Origin: Croceibacterium atlanticum
Lineage (GTDB): Bacteria > Pseudomonadota > Alphaproteobacteria > Sphingomonadales > Sphingomonadaceae
Length of the DNA: 64,000 nucleotides
Direction: 5' to 3'
NCBI RefSeq assembly: GCF_001008165.2
Contig: NZ_CP011452.2
Span: forward strand, 2,418,001 to 2,482,000
Shown here: positions 34,069 to 44,667 of the stretch, in pieces
Position numbering within the stretch: position 1 is the first letter of the stretch
How the letters are laid out: every line of letters starts with the position of its first letter
Position numbers and translations under genes: made by a program
The notes under the pieces: generated by a model
Databases searched by the model: none
The model's input: only the letters and a program-made list of their open reading frames with translations
Told to the model about the DNA's origin: nothing

Positions 34069-35274
34069 ATGAACTACGAGACGAAAGTCGATCTGGCCGG
34101 CGTTAACCACATGCCGGATGAGGATCAGGAGGCTGTCGAGGCGCGGTCGAAGCGTCGTCGCGTCATCGTAATTGCGCTTGTGGTCGTCGGCCTTCTTGCG
34201 GCCGGTGCGATGTTCTATCTCGGCCATGGTCAGGAATCGCCTTTCCCGCCGCCAGATGGGGACCAGGTGCCGACTGTTTCCGTCATCGCCCCCGGTCAAA
34301 ATTCCGTGGAAGGCGCGGTGAACGCCACTGGTACGCTGGCGGCCCGTCGGCAGATGCCGATCGGTGTGGTCGGCGAAGGTGGCCGCGTCGTATCCGTGAA
34401 TGTCGAGCCGGGTGACTGGGTGAAATCGGGCCAGGTTCTGGCCGTGATTGATCGTTCGGTGCAGAGCGAACAGGCGCAGAGCGCCGCGGCACAGGTGGAA
34501 GTGGCCAAGGCGGATGCCGAACTGGCCCAGGCCAATCTCGATCGCGCATTGCAGCTCGTCGATCGCGGTTTTGTCTCCCAGGCCGATGTGGACCGCTTGA
34601 CCGCGACGCGCGATGCCGCAGTCGCCCGCGTTAGGGTGGCGGAAGCGCAATATCGCGAATTGTTGCAGCGTAATGCGCGGCTTAACATCGTCGCTCCGGC
34701 GGCCGGTCTCGTGCTCGAACGCAATGTGGAGCCGGGCCAGGTGGTCGGCAGCGGATCGGGCGACCTGTTCACCATCGCCAAGGACGGGCAGATGGAACTG
34801 CTCGCCAATCTCAACGAGGATGATCTCGCCGCGGTGTCGGTGGGAGCCACCGCGATTGTTCATCCGGTCGGCAGCAATGAAAGTTTTGCGGGACGGATCT
34901 GGCAGATTTCCCCTGTCATCGACCCGGCGAATCGCCAGGGTGTGGCGCGCATCGCGCTCTCCTACGACCAGGCGATCCGGCCCGGCGGTTTCGCATCGGT
35001 GGAGATCGATCGCGGTGCTCTCGTGGCTCCGCGCCTGCCGGAAAGCGCGATCATGTCCGACGAACAGGGCAGCTATGTCTTTGTCATAGGGGACGAGAAT
35101 CGCGTCATCCGCCGTAATGTCGAAACCGGCATCGTGACCAGTGAAGGCATTGCCGTCGTCTCCGGCCTCAAGGGCGATGAACGGATCGTGATGCGCGCGG
35201 GCGGCTTCCTGAATGAAGGCGACAAGGTGAAGCCGGTTCTCGCTGAAGATGGCGAACAGGCAACCGGATCATGA
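34069..35274 (+). CDS. RND efflux periplasmic adaptor (membrane fusion protein)
   Basis: A 401-residue HlyD/AcrA-type adaptor with a basic cytoplasmic N-terminus (EARSKRRR), one membrane helix (about 32-50), a biotinyl-lipoyl-like domain split around a helical hairpin (about 120-205, rich in AQSAAAQVEVAKADAELAQA), a beta-barrel domain and the membrane-proximal domain. It bridges the pump to an outer-membrane channel, which is not encoded here. Its stop overlaps the pump start (ATGA). The 172-bp gap upstream begins with the terminator of the previous gene and contains no local regulator gene. Confidence 0.92.
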   Translation: MNYETKVDLAGVNHMPDEDQEAVEARSKRRRVIVIALVVVGLLAAGAMFYLGHGQESPFPPPDGDQVPTVSVIAPGQNSVEGAVNATGTLAARRQMPIGVVGEGGRVVSVNVEPGDWVKSGQVLAVIDRSVQSEQAQSAAAQVEVAKADAELAQANLDRALQLVDRGFVSQADVDRLTATRDAAVARVRVAEAQYRELLQRNARLNIVAPAAGLVLERNVEPGQVVGSGSGDLFTIAKDGQMELLANLNEDDLAAVSVGATAIVHPVGSNESFAGRIWQISPVIDPANRQGVARIALSYDQAIRPGGFASVEIDRGALVAPRLPESAIMSDEQGSYVFVIGDENRVIRRNVETGIVTSEGIAVVSGLKGDERIVMRAGGFLNEGDKVKPVLAEDGEQATGS

Positions 35275-38200
35275 ACTTCCGCAATATTTCCGCGTGGTCG
35301 ATCCGTAATCCGGTCGTCCCCATTGTTCTGTTCATCGGCCTGACGCTGGCGGGGCTGGTTTCGTTCAACCGGATGGACGTGAACAACGAGCCGGATATCG
35401 ATTTTCCTGCGGTAACGGTCCAGATCAGCCAACCCGGCGCCGCGCCGACGGAAATCGAAACCCAGATCACGCAAAAGGTCGAAGCCGCTGTCCGCTCGGT
35501 CAATGGCGTGGACGAGATCCAGTCCACTGCCAGCGAAGGCAGCAGCAGCACCATGGTGCAGTTCGTGATCGGCACCGATTCCAATGTCGCCGTGAACGAA
35601 GTGAAGAACGCGGTGGACCAGGTGCGCGGCGATCTGCCCGACGGGATCCTCGAACCGCGGGTCAGCAAGATCGAAGTCGGCGGCAGTGGCCCGATCGGCT
35701 ATTTCGCGGTCAGCGCCGATGACATGACGATGGAACAGCTCAGCTGGTTCATCGACGATACGATTTCCCGGCGATTGCTGTCTATCGAAGGAATGGCCGC
35801 GGTCAGCCGCGCGGGCGGCGTTGATCGCGAAATCCGCGTCGTGCTGGATCCGGCGAGGATGCAGGCGCTGGGCGTCACGGCGAGCGAGGTCAACTCCGCC
35901 CTCCGCCAGGTGAATACCGATGCCGCGGGCGGTGCGGCCGAAATCGCCGGAGCGCGCCAGTCAGTGCGCGTGCTGGGTAATGCGGACGATGCCCTCCAGC
36001 TTGCCAATACCCGAATCAATCTGGGCGGTGGCCGGACCATTCGGCTGGACCAGATCGCCGATGTTTTTGACGGTTATTCGGAACAGACATCGATCGCCAA
36101 GCTGAATGACCGGCAGGTCGTTACCTTCGGGATCGAACGCGCCAAGGGCGCTTCGGACGTGACCGTCTATGATGCGGCAATCGAAGAGTTGAAGCAGATC
36201 GAGGAAGACAATCCCGGCATCCGCTTCACCCAGCTTTTCACCAGCGTCGATTACACCAAGGATCAATATGCCAGCTCCATCGCCGCAATGGTGGAAGGCG
36301 CGATCCTGGCCGTCATCGTGGTGTTCCTTTTCCTGCGGGACTGGCGGGCGACCGTTATCGCGGCCCTGGCCATCCCGCTGTCTGCCATCCCGACCTTCTG
36401 GTTCATGGATATGCTGGGCTTCACGCTGAACCAGCTCTCGCTTCTGGCCCTCAGCCTCGTGGCCGGGGTGCTGGTGGATGATGCCATCGTGGAGATCGAG
36501 AATATCGTGCGCCATATGCGCATGGGCAAAAGCGCCTATCAGGCTTCGATCGATGCTGCGGACGAGATCGGCCTTGCCGTTGTCGCCACCACCTTCTCCA
36601 TTGTCGCGGTGTTCCTGCCGGTCGGCCTGATGCCGGGCATTTCCGGGCAGTTCTTCAAGAATTTCGGCCTCACGGTCGTGGCCGCCGTGCTGATGAGCCT
36701 TGCCGTGGCGCGTCTGATCACCCCGATGATCGCGGCCTATTTCCTCAAGGCCAAGGGCCATGCCGAACATGGCAGCGGCCCGATGATGGACCTCTACATG
36801 AAGGTCCTCACCTGGACGCTGAACACTGAAAAAGTGGAAGCCTACCGGGCCCGCGGCGGCAGCCCCTTCTTCTCCCGTCTGCGCGACCACCGGCTCTGGA
36901 TGTTCTTTGCCGGTATTGGCGCGCTGGGTTTCACGGTCTTGCTGTTGATGGTCTTGCCGCAGCAATTTCAGCCGACGGCGGACGAAGATACCAGCCGTAT
37001 CAATATCGAAATGGTGCCGGGCACCACGATCGAACAGACGGAAGAAGTGGCTGACCGTGTTACCGCCCTGGTGGCGGAACAGCCTGAGGTCGGCCGCATT
37101 CTGGAGCGTATCAATGAAGGCTCCGCGCGCCTTTTCCTGGTCCTGAACCCGGATCGCGAATCCAAGAGTTACGAATTCGAACGGCGTCTGGCCCCCGAAT
37201 TACAGAAGATCCCGGATGCGCGTGTCACGTTTGCTTCCCAGTCGGGCGGTGGCGGCACCGGGCGGGACATTTCCGTCATGCTGACAGGTTCCGATCCGGA
37301 ACTGCTCGAAGATACGGCGCAGACACTCGTGCAGCAGATGCAGGGTGTGCCGGGCGTGGTCGCTCCGCGGATCGATGCCGATATCCAGCGGCCTGAATTG
37401 CTGATCGTGCCGCGTCTGGATCTTGCCGCGCAGCTTGGCGTCACGACCAGTGCGCTGAGCCAGACGATACGCATCGCCACTCTGGGCGAAATCGATCAGA
37501 ACGCCGCCAAGTTCTCGCTCAGCGATCGCCAGATTCCGATCCGGGTGGTGCTGCCCAAGAATGCGCGGCGCGATATCTCGACTCTGGAGAATCTGCCCGT
37601 GCCAACGGCTTCGGGCGGTTCCGTCCCGCTCAGCCGCGTGGCCGAAATCCGTTTCGGGGCCGGTCCCACCCAGATCCAGCGCTTCAACCAGTCGCGCCGT
37701 ATTTTCGTCGGCGCCGATCTGGGCCCGGGCCAGGTGAAGGGCCCCGTGATGGAGCGGATCAACAATCTGCCCGTCATGCAGGACCTGCCGGCCGGCGTTT
37801 CCAACCGCGCGATTGGCGAAGACAAGTGGCAGCAGGAACTGGTGCAGAACTTCATCACCGCGGTGATCAGCGGGGTTCTGATGGTCTTTGCCGTGCTGAT
37901 CCTGCTCTACAAACGCTTCGTTTCGCCGCTGGTGAACATGACCTCGCTGTTGCTGGCGCCGCTTGGTGGCCTGCTCGCGCTTGCCATTCTGGGGCAGCCG
38001 ATTTCCATCTCCGTCTATATCGGCTTGCTGATGCTGCTGGGGATCGTGGCGAAGAACTCGATCCTGCTGATCGACTTCGCGCTGGAGGAAATCGCCAGGG
38101 GAGTGCCAAAGAAGGAAGCGATCATCGATGCCGGGCACAAACGTGCTCAGCCGATCCTGATGACAACGGTCGCCATGACGGCGGGCATGGTGCCAACGGC

Positions 38201-38423
38201 GGTTTCGATTTCGGGCGACGCCGCGTGGCGCGCGCCGATGGGCGTGGTTGTGATTGGCGGCCTGCTGCTGTCCACGCTGCTGACGCTGGTGATCGTGCCG
38301 GCCGGGTTCAGCCTTGCCGACGGGCTGGAAAAACGGCTTGGCCCATGGCTGCGCGAAAAGCTGCTGACTTACAGGCCGGGTGATGGCGATCATGGATCGC
38401 CGGAGGCCCATCCCGCCGAGTGA
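35271..38423 (+). CDS. RND efflux pump, inner-membrane subunit
   Basis: A 1050-residue HAE1-like transporter with the duplicated RND architecture: helix 1 (NPVVPIVLFIGLTLAG), a large periplasmic loop, six helices including GVLVDDAIVEIENIVR (proton-relay Asp residues of helix IV) and a second half with its own loop and LLGIVAKNSILLIDFALEE. The DDA residues required for proton transfer are present. Substrate range is unknown, but the N-terminal signature (FNRMDVNNEPDIDFPAVTV) places it in the multidrug-type group rather than the heavy-metal type. Cotranscribed with the adaptor. Confidence 0.94.
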   Translation: MNFRNISAWSIRNPVVPIVLFIGLTLAGLVSFNRMDVNNEPDIDFPAVTVQISQPGAAPTEIETQITQKVEAAVRSVNGVDEIQSTASEGSSSTMVQFVIGTDSNVAVNEVKNAVDQVRGDLPDGILEPRVSKIEVGGSGPIGYFAVSADDMTMEQLSWFIDDTISRRLLSIEGMAAVSRAGGVDREIRVVLDPARMQALGVTASEVNSALRQVNTDAAGGAAEIAGARQSVRVLGNADDALQLANTRINLGGGRTIRLDQIADVFDGYSEQTSIAKLNDRQVVTFGIERAKGASDVTVYDAAIEELKQIEEDNPGIRFTQLFTSVDYTKDQYASSIAAMVEGAILAVIVVFLFLRDWRATVIAALAIPLSAIPTFWFMDMLGFTLNQLSLLALSLVAGVLVDDAIVEIENIVRHMRMGKSAYQASIDAADEIGLAVVATTFSIVAVFLPVGLMPGISGQFFKNFGLTVVAAVLMSLAVARLITPMIAAYFLKAKGHAEHGSGPMMDLYMKVLTWTLNTEKVEAYRARGGSPFFSRLRDHRLWMFFAGIGALGFTVLLLMVLPQQFQPTADEDTSRINIEMVPGTTIEQTEEVADRVTALVAEQPEVGRILERINEGSARLFLVLNPDRESKSYEFERRLAPELQKIPDARVTFASQSGGGGTGRDISVMLTGSDPELLEDTAQTLVQQMQGVPGVVAPRIDADIQRPELLIVPRLDLAAQLGVTTSALSQTIRIATLGEIDQNAAKFSLSDRQIPIRVVLPKNARRDISTLENLPVPTASGGSVPLSRVAEIRFGAGPTQIQRFNQSRRIFVGADLGPGQVKGPVMERINNLPVMQDLPAGVSNRAIGEDKWQQELVQNFITAVISGVLMVFAVLILLYKRFVSPLVNMTSLLLAPLGGLLALAILGQPISISVYIGLLMLLGIVAKNSILLIDFALEEIARGVPKKEAIIDAGHKRAQPILMTTVAMTAGMVPTAVSISGDAAWRAPMGVVVIGGLLLSTLLTLVIVPAGFSLADGLEKRLGPWLREKLLTYRPGDGDHGSPEAHPAE

Positions 38424-38439
38424 GAAAGGCGATGCCGTG

Positions 38440-39702
38440 ATGCGCCGCGTGCCGGCCCCTGCCCAAGCGGTTCCGCCCGACCGCGCGCGGCGCATGCGCT
38501 ATACGGCAACCGGCTTGCTGGTCGCCATGGCGGGCACCTTCCTGCTGGCTCATCACTATCAGGGCCTGCATCCGGCCTGGGGCTTCGTGCTGGCCTTTTC
38601 CGAAGCGGCCATGGTCGGCGGTCTGGCAGACTGGTTCGCGGTGACGGCGCTGTTCCGCCGTCCGCTGGGTCTGCCTATCCCCCATACGGCGATCATTCCG
38701 GAAAAGAAGGATCGCATCGCCGACCAGATGGCGGATTTCCTGCGCGACAATTTCCTCACCCCCTCGGTGGTCGCGCGGCGCATGCGTGACAGCAATATCG
38801 CCCTGGCGGCGGGCAATTTCCTGCTGCAGCCGCGCGCGACGGGCGAAGGGCGGATTCGCGCGGGGGCCGCCGAACTGGTGGCCGAATTGCTGGAATCGCT
38901 CGATCCCGAAAGGCTTGGCGATCAGGTCCGCTCCGGCCTGGCGCGCCAGTTGGAAAAGCTCGATATCGCGCCGCTGCTCGGCAATATGCTCTCCGCCGCA
39001 ATGGCTGATGGCAAGCACCGCCCGCTGATGGATTCCATGATCCGCTGGGCGGGGCTGGCGCTGGAAGACAATGAAGAAATGGTGCGGAAAATGATCCATG
39101 ACCGCGCCAATGCACTGCTGCGCTGGACGGGACTGGACGAACGGCTCGCCAATTCGGTGCTCGATGGCCTCTATCGCCTGTTGGCTGAAGTGCTGGTTGA
39201 TCCGAACCATCCCCTGCGCGGCAAGGTGGAGGAAGGGCTGCGAAAACTGGCCGATGATCTCGTCAACGATCCCGAAACCCGCGCCAGGGTGGAAGCGACC
39301 AAGAAGGATCTGCTCAACAATCCGGCGCTTGCAGACTGGTGGATGAATGTCTGGGAAAAGTTGCGCCACGCGCTGATCGACATGATGCGCGATCCCGACA
39401 GCGCATTGCCGGGGCAGCTGGGCGGCAGCCTGGCGGAGCTGGGCCGTTCCCTGCGGGAAGACAAGGCGCTGCAAACGCAGGTCAACCGTTTCGCCCGGCG
39501 GACGGCTGTGGGCATGGTCACCCGCTATGGTGACCAGATCGTGCAGCTGGTTTCGGAAACCGTGCGCCGCTGGGATGCGCGGACGGTCACGGCGCGGATC
39601 GAAGGGGCGGTGGGCCGCGACCTGCAATTCATCCGGATCAACGGCACGCTGGTTGGCGGCCTTGTCGGCGTGACGATCCACACGCTGGCCACCATATTGT
39701 GA
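38440..39702 (+). CDS. DUF445 family membrane-associated protein
   Basis: A 420-residue protein. After about 25 residues come two hydrophobic helices (YTATGLLVAMAGTFLLAHHY; WGFVLAFSEAAMVGGLADWFAVTALF), the DUF445 signature with LGLPIPHTAIIPEKKDRIADQMADF. A long helical region follows and a last hydrophobic helix ends the protein (LVGGLVGVTIHTLATIL). Members (YjiN-like) are of unknown function. Start ATG 38440, or GTG 38437 directly before it; GAGAAAGG lies a few bases upstream. It is 16 bp after the RND pump. Confidence 0.88.
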   Translation: MRRVPAPAQAVPPDRARRMRYTATGLLVAMAGTFLLAHHYQGLHPAWGFVLAFSEAAMVGGLADWFAVTALFRRPLGLPIPHTAIIPEKKDRIADQMADFLRDNFLTPSVVARRMRDSNIALAAGNFLLQPRATGEGRIRAGAAELVAELLESLDPERLGDQVRSGLARQLEKLDIAPLLGNMLSAAMADGKHRPLMDSMIRWAGLALEDNEEMVRKMIHDRANALLRWTGLDERLANSVLDGLYRLLAEVLVDPNHPLRGKVEEGLRKLADDLVNDPETRARVEATKKDLLNNPALADWWMNVWEKLRHALIDMMRDPDSALPGQLGGSLAELGRSLREDKALQTQVNRFARRTAVGMVTRYGDQIVQLVSETVRRWDARTVTARIEGAVGRDLQFIRINGTLVGGLVGVTIHTLATIL

Positions 39703-39710
39703 TCGCCCCG

Positions 39711-40253
39711 ATGCAGCTGCAGACTGAGCGACTGGAACTGCGTCTCCCTGTTGCTGACGACATTGCGGCGATGCATGCGATTGTCTCGCACGAACAGACA
39801 TCCCGTTTCCTCGGCCGTGCATCCGACCCGGCCCTGCATTTCGAACGCATGGCGCGTAATGCGGGAAGCTGGCTGCTCTATGGTTATGGCAGCTTCATGG
39901 TCCGCCTGCGCGGGCGGGAGGAGTTGATCGGAAATTGCGGCATCTTCCATAGCTGGCGCGGCGTGGGGGACGATTTTGACGATAATCCCGAAGCCGGCTG
40001 GATCCTTGGCCACGAATATGGCGGGATGGGTTATGCGGGCGAGGCCATGCGCGCGGTGTTTGAATGGTTTGAGCAGACGCATGGCCCGCACCGGGTGGTC
40101 TGCATGATTGCGCCGGAGAATCGGCCATCCTTGCGCCTGGCGGAAAAACTCGGCTTCACCCCTATGCGAGAAGGCGCCTTGCCCGATGGGGAGGCGGTCA
40201 TTTTGCTGGACCGGGCGGCCGGTTCAGCGAATCGGCCGCCCGAACAGGTCTAG
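39711..40253 (+). CDS. GNAT-family N-acetyltransferase
   Basis: A 180-residue acetyltransferase of the RimJ/RimL type: TERLELRLPVADD at the N-terminus, NCGIFHSW, AGWILGHEYGGMGYAGEAMRAV (acetyl-CoA pyrophosphate loop) and IAPENRPSLRLAEKLGF. The substrate may be a protein N-terminus or a small amine. An in-frame GTG at 39699 overlaps the DUF445 stop and is the alternative start. Its end overlaps the convergent gene by four bases. Confidence 0.88.
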   Translation: MQLQTERLELRLPVADDIAAMHAIVSHEQTSRFLGRASDPALHFERMARNAGSWLLYGYGSFMVRLRGREELIGNCGIFHSWRGVGDDFDDNPEAGWILGHEYGGMGYAGEAMRAVFEWFEQTHGPHRVVCMIAPENRPSLRLAEKLGFTPMREGALPDGEAVILLDRAAGSANRPPEQV

Positions 40254-41155
40254 CTGCCGCCCGGGCCCGGCATCAGCAGGAACGGGCTGGCGATCCAGTA
40301 GCTGTCTATCGCTTCGCCCGCCGCGTCGAGAGCTGGGGTGAAGCTCGCCCTTTCCATCAGGGCGTCGCAGATTTTCCGGTTTGTCGATTCGTCCAGCATG
40401 GCCCAGTGGATGTGGCAGGCAGCGGGCTTCCCGGACTTGTCCACCATCAGCCGCACCTGGTTGTGCCCGCCGCCCAGTTTCGGAAAATCGCCGAAGCCGA
40501 TCGTGCCGCCGGGTAGCCAGTCAGCCGTCTTTGAGGCCGGGGAAACGGGGCGGCTCAGTGTCTTGTGCGCTTCGGCGTCGAGGCCCCAATAGGCAACAAG
40601 TTCGTCCGTGCAGGTCTGCAAGGCGCCGATGGCGTCAGCCAGCGGGCCGGTTTCGATCCGCACCGGCCTGATCACGCCGCTTTGCAGTTCCAGCCCGGTA
40701 ATGGATCTGGCTGCGTCCTTCTCCTCTTCGCGGGAATAGGAAGGCGGCGGGCCGGCCTGGCTGCCCGGCTCCGGCTGGGCCATATCAGCCAGCATGGTGG
40801 GCCCGAGATTGAGATATTGCTGCCCGTCGCCCGTTTCGGAACGAAGCGCAATTGCCGAACGCTCTGCCCCGTCCGGTAGAAAGCTGAATCCGAGCTTTTC
40901 GGCACCGCGATAAAGCCTGATTCCGTCACTGATGAGGATGAGGCGGAAAATGGGCCCGGGCTGGATCCGATCCATGCCCAGGCTCAATGTCTCATCACCG
41001 TTGCTGAATGTCCGGGCGAGCCGGCAATAATCCTCACCATAATCCATGGCCCACGGGCCTGAACTTTCGTAAACGTCCACATCCTGCGCATGTGCCGGCA
41101 TCGCCGCTGTTGCGGATATGCCGGCCATGGCCAGCCAGGCCCCGAAATGTTTCAT
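40250..41155 (-). CDS. Secreted protein with a TonB-C-like C-terminal domain
   Basis: A 301-residue protein with a signal peptide (MKHFG to PAHAQ). The first 200 residues match no family I know. The last 80 residues ([21 protein letters not shown], then [19 protein letters not shown]) have the pattern of the TonB C-terminal fold: a strand, a Cys-containing strand, a helix with a second Cys and the FxPA.D..G block. It is likely a periplasmic envelope protein. Start ATG 41155. Confidence 0.7.
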   Translation of the reverse strand: MKHFGAWLAMAGISATAAMPAHAQDVDVYESSGPWAMDYGEDYCRLARTFSNGDETLSLGMDRIQPGPIFRLILISDGIRLYRGAEKLGFSFLPDGAERSAIALRSETGDGQQYLNLGPTMLADMAQPEPGSQAGPPPSYSREEEKDAARSITGLELQSGVIRPVRIETGPLADAIGALQTCTDELVAYWGLDAEAHKTLSRPVSPASKTADWLPGGTIGFGDFPKLGGGHNQVRLMVDKSGKPAACHIHWAMLDESTNRKICDALMERASFTPALDAAGEAIDSYWIASPFLLMPGPGGS

Positions 41156-41236
41156 TGATCCCTCCCTGTCGTTTTCAGACAGGCTAGGTCAATCAGGCGG
41201 GCAGGGGCAAGGGGCCGCCATGCGCGGCCCGGCAGT

Positions 41237-42172
41237 TCAGATTTTCTGCGTCAGTTCCGGCACCGCATCGAACAGATCCGCCACCAGGCCGATATCGGCG
41301 ACCTGGAAGATCGGTGCGTCTTCATCCTTGTTGATGGCGACGATGGTCTTGGAATCCTTCATCCCGGCCAGGTGCTGGATCGCCCCGGAAATGCCGATCG
41401 CGATGTAAAGCTCCGGCGCGACGATCTTGCCGGTCTGCCCGACCTGATAATCGTTGGAGATATAGCCCGCATCCACTGCCGCGCGGCTTGCGCCCACCGC
41501 GGCGCCCAGCTTGTCGGCCAGCGGCACGATCAACTGATCGAAAGTTTCCGCATCCTTCAGTGCGCGTCCGCCGGATACGACAATGCCCGCGCTGGTCAGG
41601 TCCGGGCGTTCGCTGGCGGACGCTTCCAACCCGACAAAGGATGACAGACCGGCATCGCCCGATCCTGAAACTTCCTCCACCGGGGCCGATCCGCCTTGTG
41701 CTTCCGCCTTGCCGAAGGCCGTGCCGCGCACGGTGATGACCAGCTTTTCATCGCTGCTTTCGACCGTGGCGATGGCGTTGCCGGCATAGATCGGGCGGGT
41801 GAAGGTCTTCGGGCCCACGATGCCGGTAATGTCGGAAATCTGCATGACATCGAGCAGGGCCGCAACGCGCGGGGCGATGTTCTTGCCGGTGGTGGTCGCC
41901 GGGGCGAGCAGGGCGTCATAGCCATCCATCAGCCCGGCCAGCAGCGGAGCGACATTTTCCGCAAGCTGATGGGCATAGGCGGCATCGGCGGCCAGCAGCA
42001 CCTTTTCAACCCCGGCGATCTTCGCCGCCGCATCGGCTGCGTCTTTTGCATCCGTGCCTTCGCCCGCCACCAGCAGGTGGACCGTGCCCAATTCTGCCGC
42101 AGCGGTGACGGTGGCAAGAGTGGCGTCCTTCACGGCGCCGGCTTCATGTTCGACCAATACGAGAACGTTCAT
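41237..42172 (-). CDS. etfA: Electron transfer flavoprotein subunit alpha
   Basis: A 311-residue ETF alpha subunit. The N-domain is followed by the FAD-binding C-domain with [59 protein letters not shown] and [23 protein letters not shown]. It carries electrons from acyl-CoA dehydrogenases to ETF-ubiquinone oxidoreductase. It overlaps etfB by ATGA, as usual. Confidence 0.97.
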   Translation of the reverse strand: MNVLVLVEHEAGAVKDATLATVTAAAELGTVHLLVAGEGTDAKDAADAAAKIAGVEKVLLAADAAYAHQLAENVAPLLAGLMDGYDALLAPATTTGKNIAPRVAALLDVMQISDITGIVGPKTFTRPIYAGNAIATVESSDEKLVITVRGTAFGKAEAQGGSAPVEEVSGSGDAGLSSFVGLEASASERPDLTSAGIVVSGGRALKDAETFDQLIVPLADKLGAAVGASRAAVDAGYISNDYQVGQTGKIVAPELYIAIGISGAIQHLAGMKDSKTIVAINKDEDAPIFQVADIGLVADLFDAVPELTQKI

Positions 42173-42918
42173 GCCACCACTCCCAATGTCTTCAGCTTGG
42201 CGATCAGTTCGTCGACCGAACCGACTTTCTCCCCGGCTTCGCGGACGGGCGGTTCCTCAACCTTCAGCGTGGTCAGGCGCGGCGCGATGTCCACTCCGAA
42301 ATCGGCCGGGGTCTTCGTGTCCAGCGGCTTCTTCTTCGCCTTCATGATATTCGGCAGGGAGGCATAGCGCGGTTCGTTCAGGCGCAGATCGGTGGTGATG
42401 ATGGCCGGCAAGGACAGCTTGACCGTTTCCAGCCCGCCATCGACTTCGCGCGTGACCGAAACCTTGTCGCCTTCGATTTCGACCTTGCTGGCGAAGGTGC
42501 CCTGCGGCTGCCCGGTCAGGGCGGCGAGCATCTGGCCGGTCTGGTTGCAATCGTCGTCGATCGCCTGCTTACCCATCAGCACGATGCCCGGCTGTTCTTC
42601 GCCCATGATCGCCTTCAGGATCTTGGCGACCGCCAGCGGTTCCACCGTTTCATCCGTTTCGACCAGAATTGCGCGGTCGGCCCCCATGGCCAGTGCAGTG
42701 CGCAGCGTTTCCTGCGCCTTTGCCGGGCCGACAGACACTGCGACAACTTCTTCAGCCTTGCCCGCTTCCTTGAGCCGGATCGCCTCTTCCACGGCAATCT
42801 CGTCAAACGGGTTCATGCTCATCTTCACATTCGCCAGATCGACGCCGCTGCCATCGGGTTTGACGCGCGGGCGGACATTGTAATCGATCACCCGCTTGAC
42901 GGGCACGAGGATCTTCAT
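42169..42918 (-). CDS. etfB: Electron transfer flavoprotein subunit beta
   Basis: A 249-residue ETF beta subunit: [20 protein letters not shown] at the start, [16 protein letters not shown], the AMP-binding [28 protein letters not shown] and [20 protein letters not shown] (the family recognition loop). ATG 42918 follows a G-rich ribosome site. Forms the ETF heterodimer with EtfA. Confidence 0.97.
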   Translation of the reverse strand: MKILVPVKRVIDYNVRPRVKPDGSGVDLANVKMSMNPFDEIAVEEAIRLKEAGKAEEVVAVSVGPAKAQETLRTALAMGADRAILVETDETVEPLAVAKILKAIMGEEQPGIVLMGKQAIDDDCNQTGQMLAALTGQPQGTFASKVEIEGDKVSVTREVDGGLETVKLSLPAIITTDLRLNEPRYASLPNIMKAKKKPLDTKTPADFGVDIAPRLTTLKVEEPPVREAGEKVGSVDELIAKLKTLGVVA

Positions 42919-43364
42919 GGGTGGGGGCCCCTCCTGGGCATTGATTATGACTGTAACAATGTTGCGCCTGCATTCGCGTTCCGGCGGGACACAGTCAAGA
43001 GTATCGCCGCCGCGCATATGGCAAGCGGGTGGATGGTATCAGGCTATTCGAAGGAGGCGGGTGCCATCCGCATTGTCGCCCACTTCGCCGAGTTTCTGAT
43101 CCGTGCAGGTCCATCCGCTGGAGCAGGAAATTCGCCGCGCTGGAAGCTGCTGCCTGGCCGCTATCGCCAATGCGGCTGATCGGGACCAGGAATGCGCTGC
43201 CATCCATGACAAGGGGAAGGGCGGCCCGATACGCACGGCAATGCCCCGCGGCCAAACCCAGCGTATCTGGCAGGACTGGCTGACCTTTCCCGATTCGGCG
43301 CCGCCCATCCCGCCCGCACCGAAGGCGAGCGGTCGGGCGGCGCCGCGAATCGGGCGTTAAACGG
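42919..43364. other. Non-coding gap between etfB and sucC
   Basis: This 446-bp stretch lies between the end of sucC and the start of etfB. Several open frames of 70-90 codons exist on both strands, but none resembles a known protein and none has a convincing start. It must contain the etfB promoter. Near etfB, minus-strand GGAAC (42982-42978), 16 bases and CATT (42961-42958) is a one-mismatch match to the EcfG pattern. The rest may be a decayed gene. Confidence 0.5.
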
Positions 43365-44564
43365 TCAGGCGGCTTCCTTCACCTGGCTGACGATCTTCCT
43401 CGCGGCATCGCCCAGATCGTCTGCCGGAACGATCGGCAGGCCGGAATTGGCGAGGATTTCCTTGCCCTTTTCGACATTGGTGCCTTCCAGGCGCACGACC
43501 AGCGGCACGGAAAGATTCACTTCCTTGGCAGCCGCGACAATACCATCGGCAATGATGTCGCACTTCATGATGCCGCCGAAAATGTTGACCAGAATGCCTT
43601 CCACCGCCGGGTCCGACAGGATGATCTTGAAGGCGGCCGTCACCTTTTCCGTGGTGGCGCCGCCGCCAACATCCAGGAAGTTAGCCGGGAAGGCGCCGTT
43701 CAGCTTGATGATGTCCATCGTCGCCATGGCAAGGCCTGCGCCATTGACCATGCAGCCGATATTCCCGTCCAGCTTGATATAGGCGAGGTCATATTTGCTC
43801 GCCTCGACCTCCATCGGGTCTTCTTCCGTCTCGTCGCGCATCGCTTCGACGTCGGGATGGCGATAGAGAGCATTGGAATCGAAGCTCATCTTGGTGTCGA
43901 GCACCAGCAGCTCGCCGCCTTCGGTTTCCACCAGCGGGTTGATTTCCAGCATCGCGCAGTCAAGCGCGAGGAATGCGTCATAAAGCTGCTTTGCCAGCTT
44001 CTGCGCCGCCTTGGCCAGCTGGCCTTCAAGCTTCAGCGCGAAAGCCACGGCGCGGCCGTGATGCGGCATGAAGCCGGTCGCCGGGTCAATCGTGACCGTG
44101 GTGATCTTTTCCGGCGTTTCATGGGCGACGGTTTCGATATCCATGCCGCCTTCGGTGGAAACGATCATCGCGATCCGGCCCGTGGCGCGGTCCACCAGCA
44201 TGGAAAGATAGTATTCCTTGGCGATATCCACGCCGTCAGTGACATACAGGCGGTTGACCTGCTTGCCGGCTTCGCCCGTCTGCACGGTCACCAGCGTGTT
44301 GCCGAGCATTTCCCTGGCGTCGGATTCGACATCCCCGATCGATTTGGCGAGGCGCACACCGCCCTTCGCATCGGGGCCGAGTTCCTTGAACTTGCCCTTG
44401 CCGCGGCCGCCGGCATGGATCTGCGCCTTCACGACATAGAGCGGTCCGGGCAGCTTCTTCGCGGCTTCCACGGCTTCTTCCACCGTCAATGCGGGATAGC
44501 CGGTCGGCACGCCGATGCCGAACTTCGAGAGCAGTTCCTTCGCCTGGTATTCGTGGATATTCAT
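43365..44564 (-). CDS. sucC: Succinate-CoA ligase (ADP-forming) subunit beta
   Basis: A 399-residue ATP-grasp subunit of the citric-acid-cycle enzyme: [33 protein letters not shown] (nucleotide binding), the metal-binding [12 protein letters not shown] and the CoA-ligase domain with [17 protein letters not shown] and [16 protein letters not shown]. The alpha subunit gene sucD does not follow it here, so it must lie elsewhere. It is divergent from the cysQ-like gene. Confidence 0.97.
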   Translation of the reverse strand: MNIHEYQAKELLSKFGIGVPTGYPALTVEEAVEAAKKLPGPLYVVKAQIHAGGRGKGKFKELGPDAKGGVRLAKSIGDVESDAREMLGNTLVTVQTGEAGKQVNRLYVTDGVDIAKEYYLSMLVDRATGRIAMIVSTEGGMDIETVAHETPEKITTVTIDPATGFMPHHGRAVAFALKLEGQLAKAAQKLAKQLYDAFLALDCAMLEINPLVETEGGELLVLDTKMSFDSNALYRHPDVEAMRDETEEDPMEVEASKYDLAYIKLDGNIGCMVNGAGLAMATMDIIKLNGAFPANFLDVGGGATTEKVTAAFKIILSDPAVEGILVNIFGGIMKCDIIADGIVAAAKEVNLSVPLVVRLEGTNVEKGKEILANSGLPIVPADDLGDAARKIVSQVKEAA

Positions 44565-44667
44565 ATCGGAGATGCCTTCAGGGAATCTGGGGTGGGCTTT
44601 GTGCAGGTGCTAAAGCAAATGCGCGCCTCGCTTGCAAACGCTTAGCGGTGACGGCAACTGGCGGGCG

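Noticed and set aside
36263-36965. Long minus-strand frames opposite the RND pump.
   Set aside because: His/Arg/Gln-rich composition typical of antisense frames to a membrane transporter gene.
43029-43360. Open frames of 80-90 codons on both strands between sucC and etfB.
   Set aside because: No start with a ribosome site, no recognisable motif, and amino-acid make-up typical of GC-rich non-coding frames.
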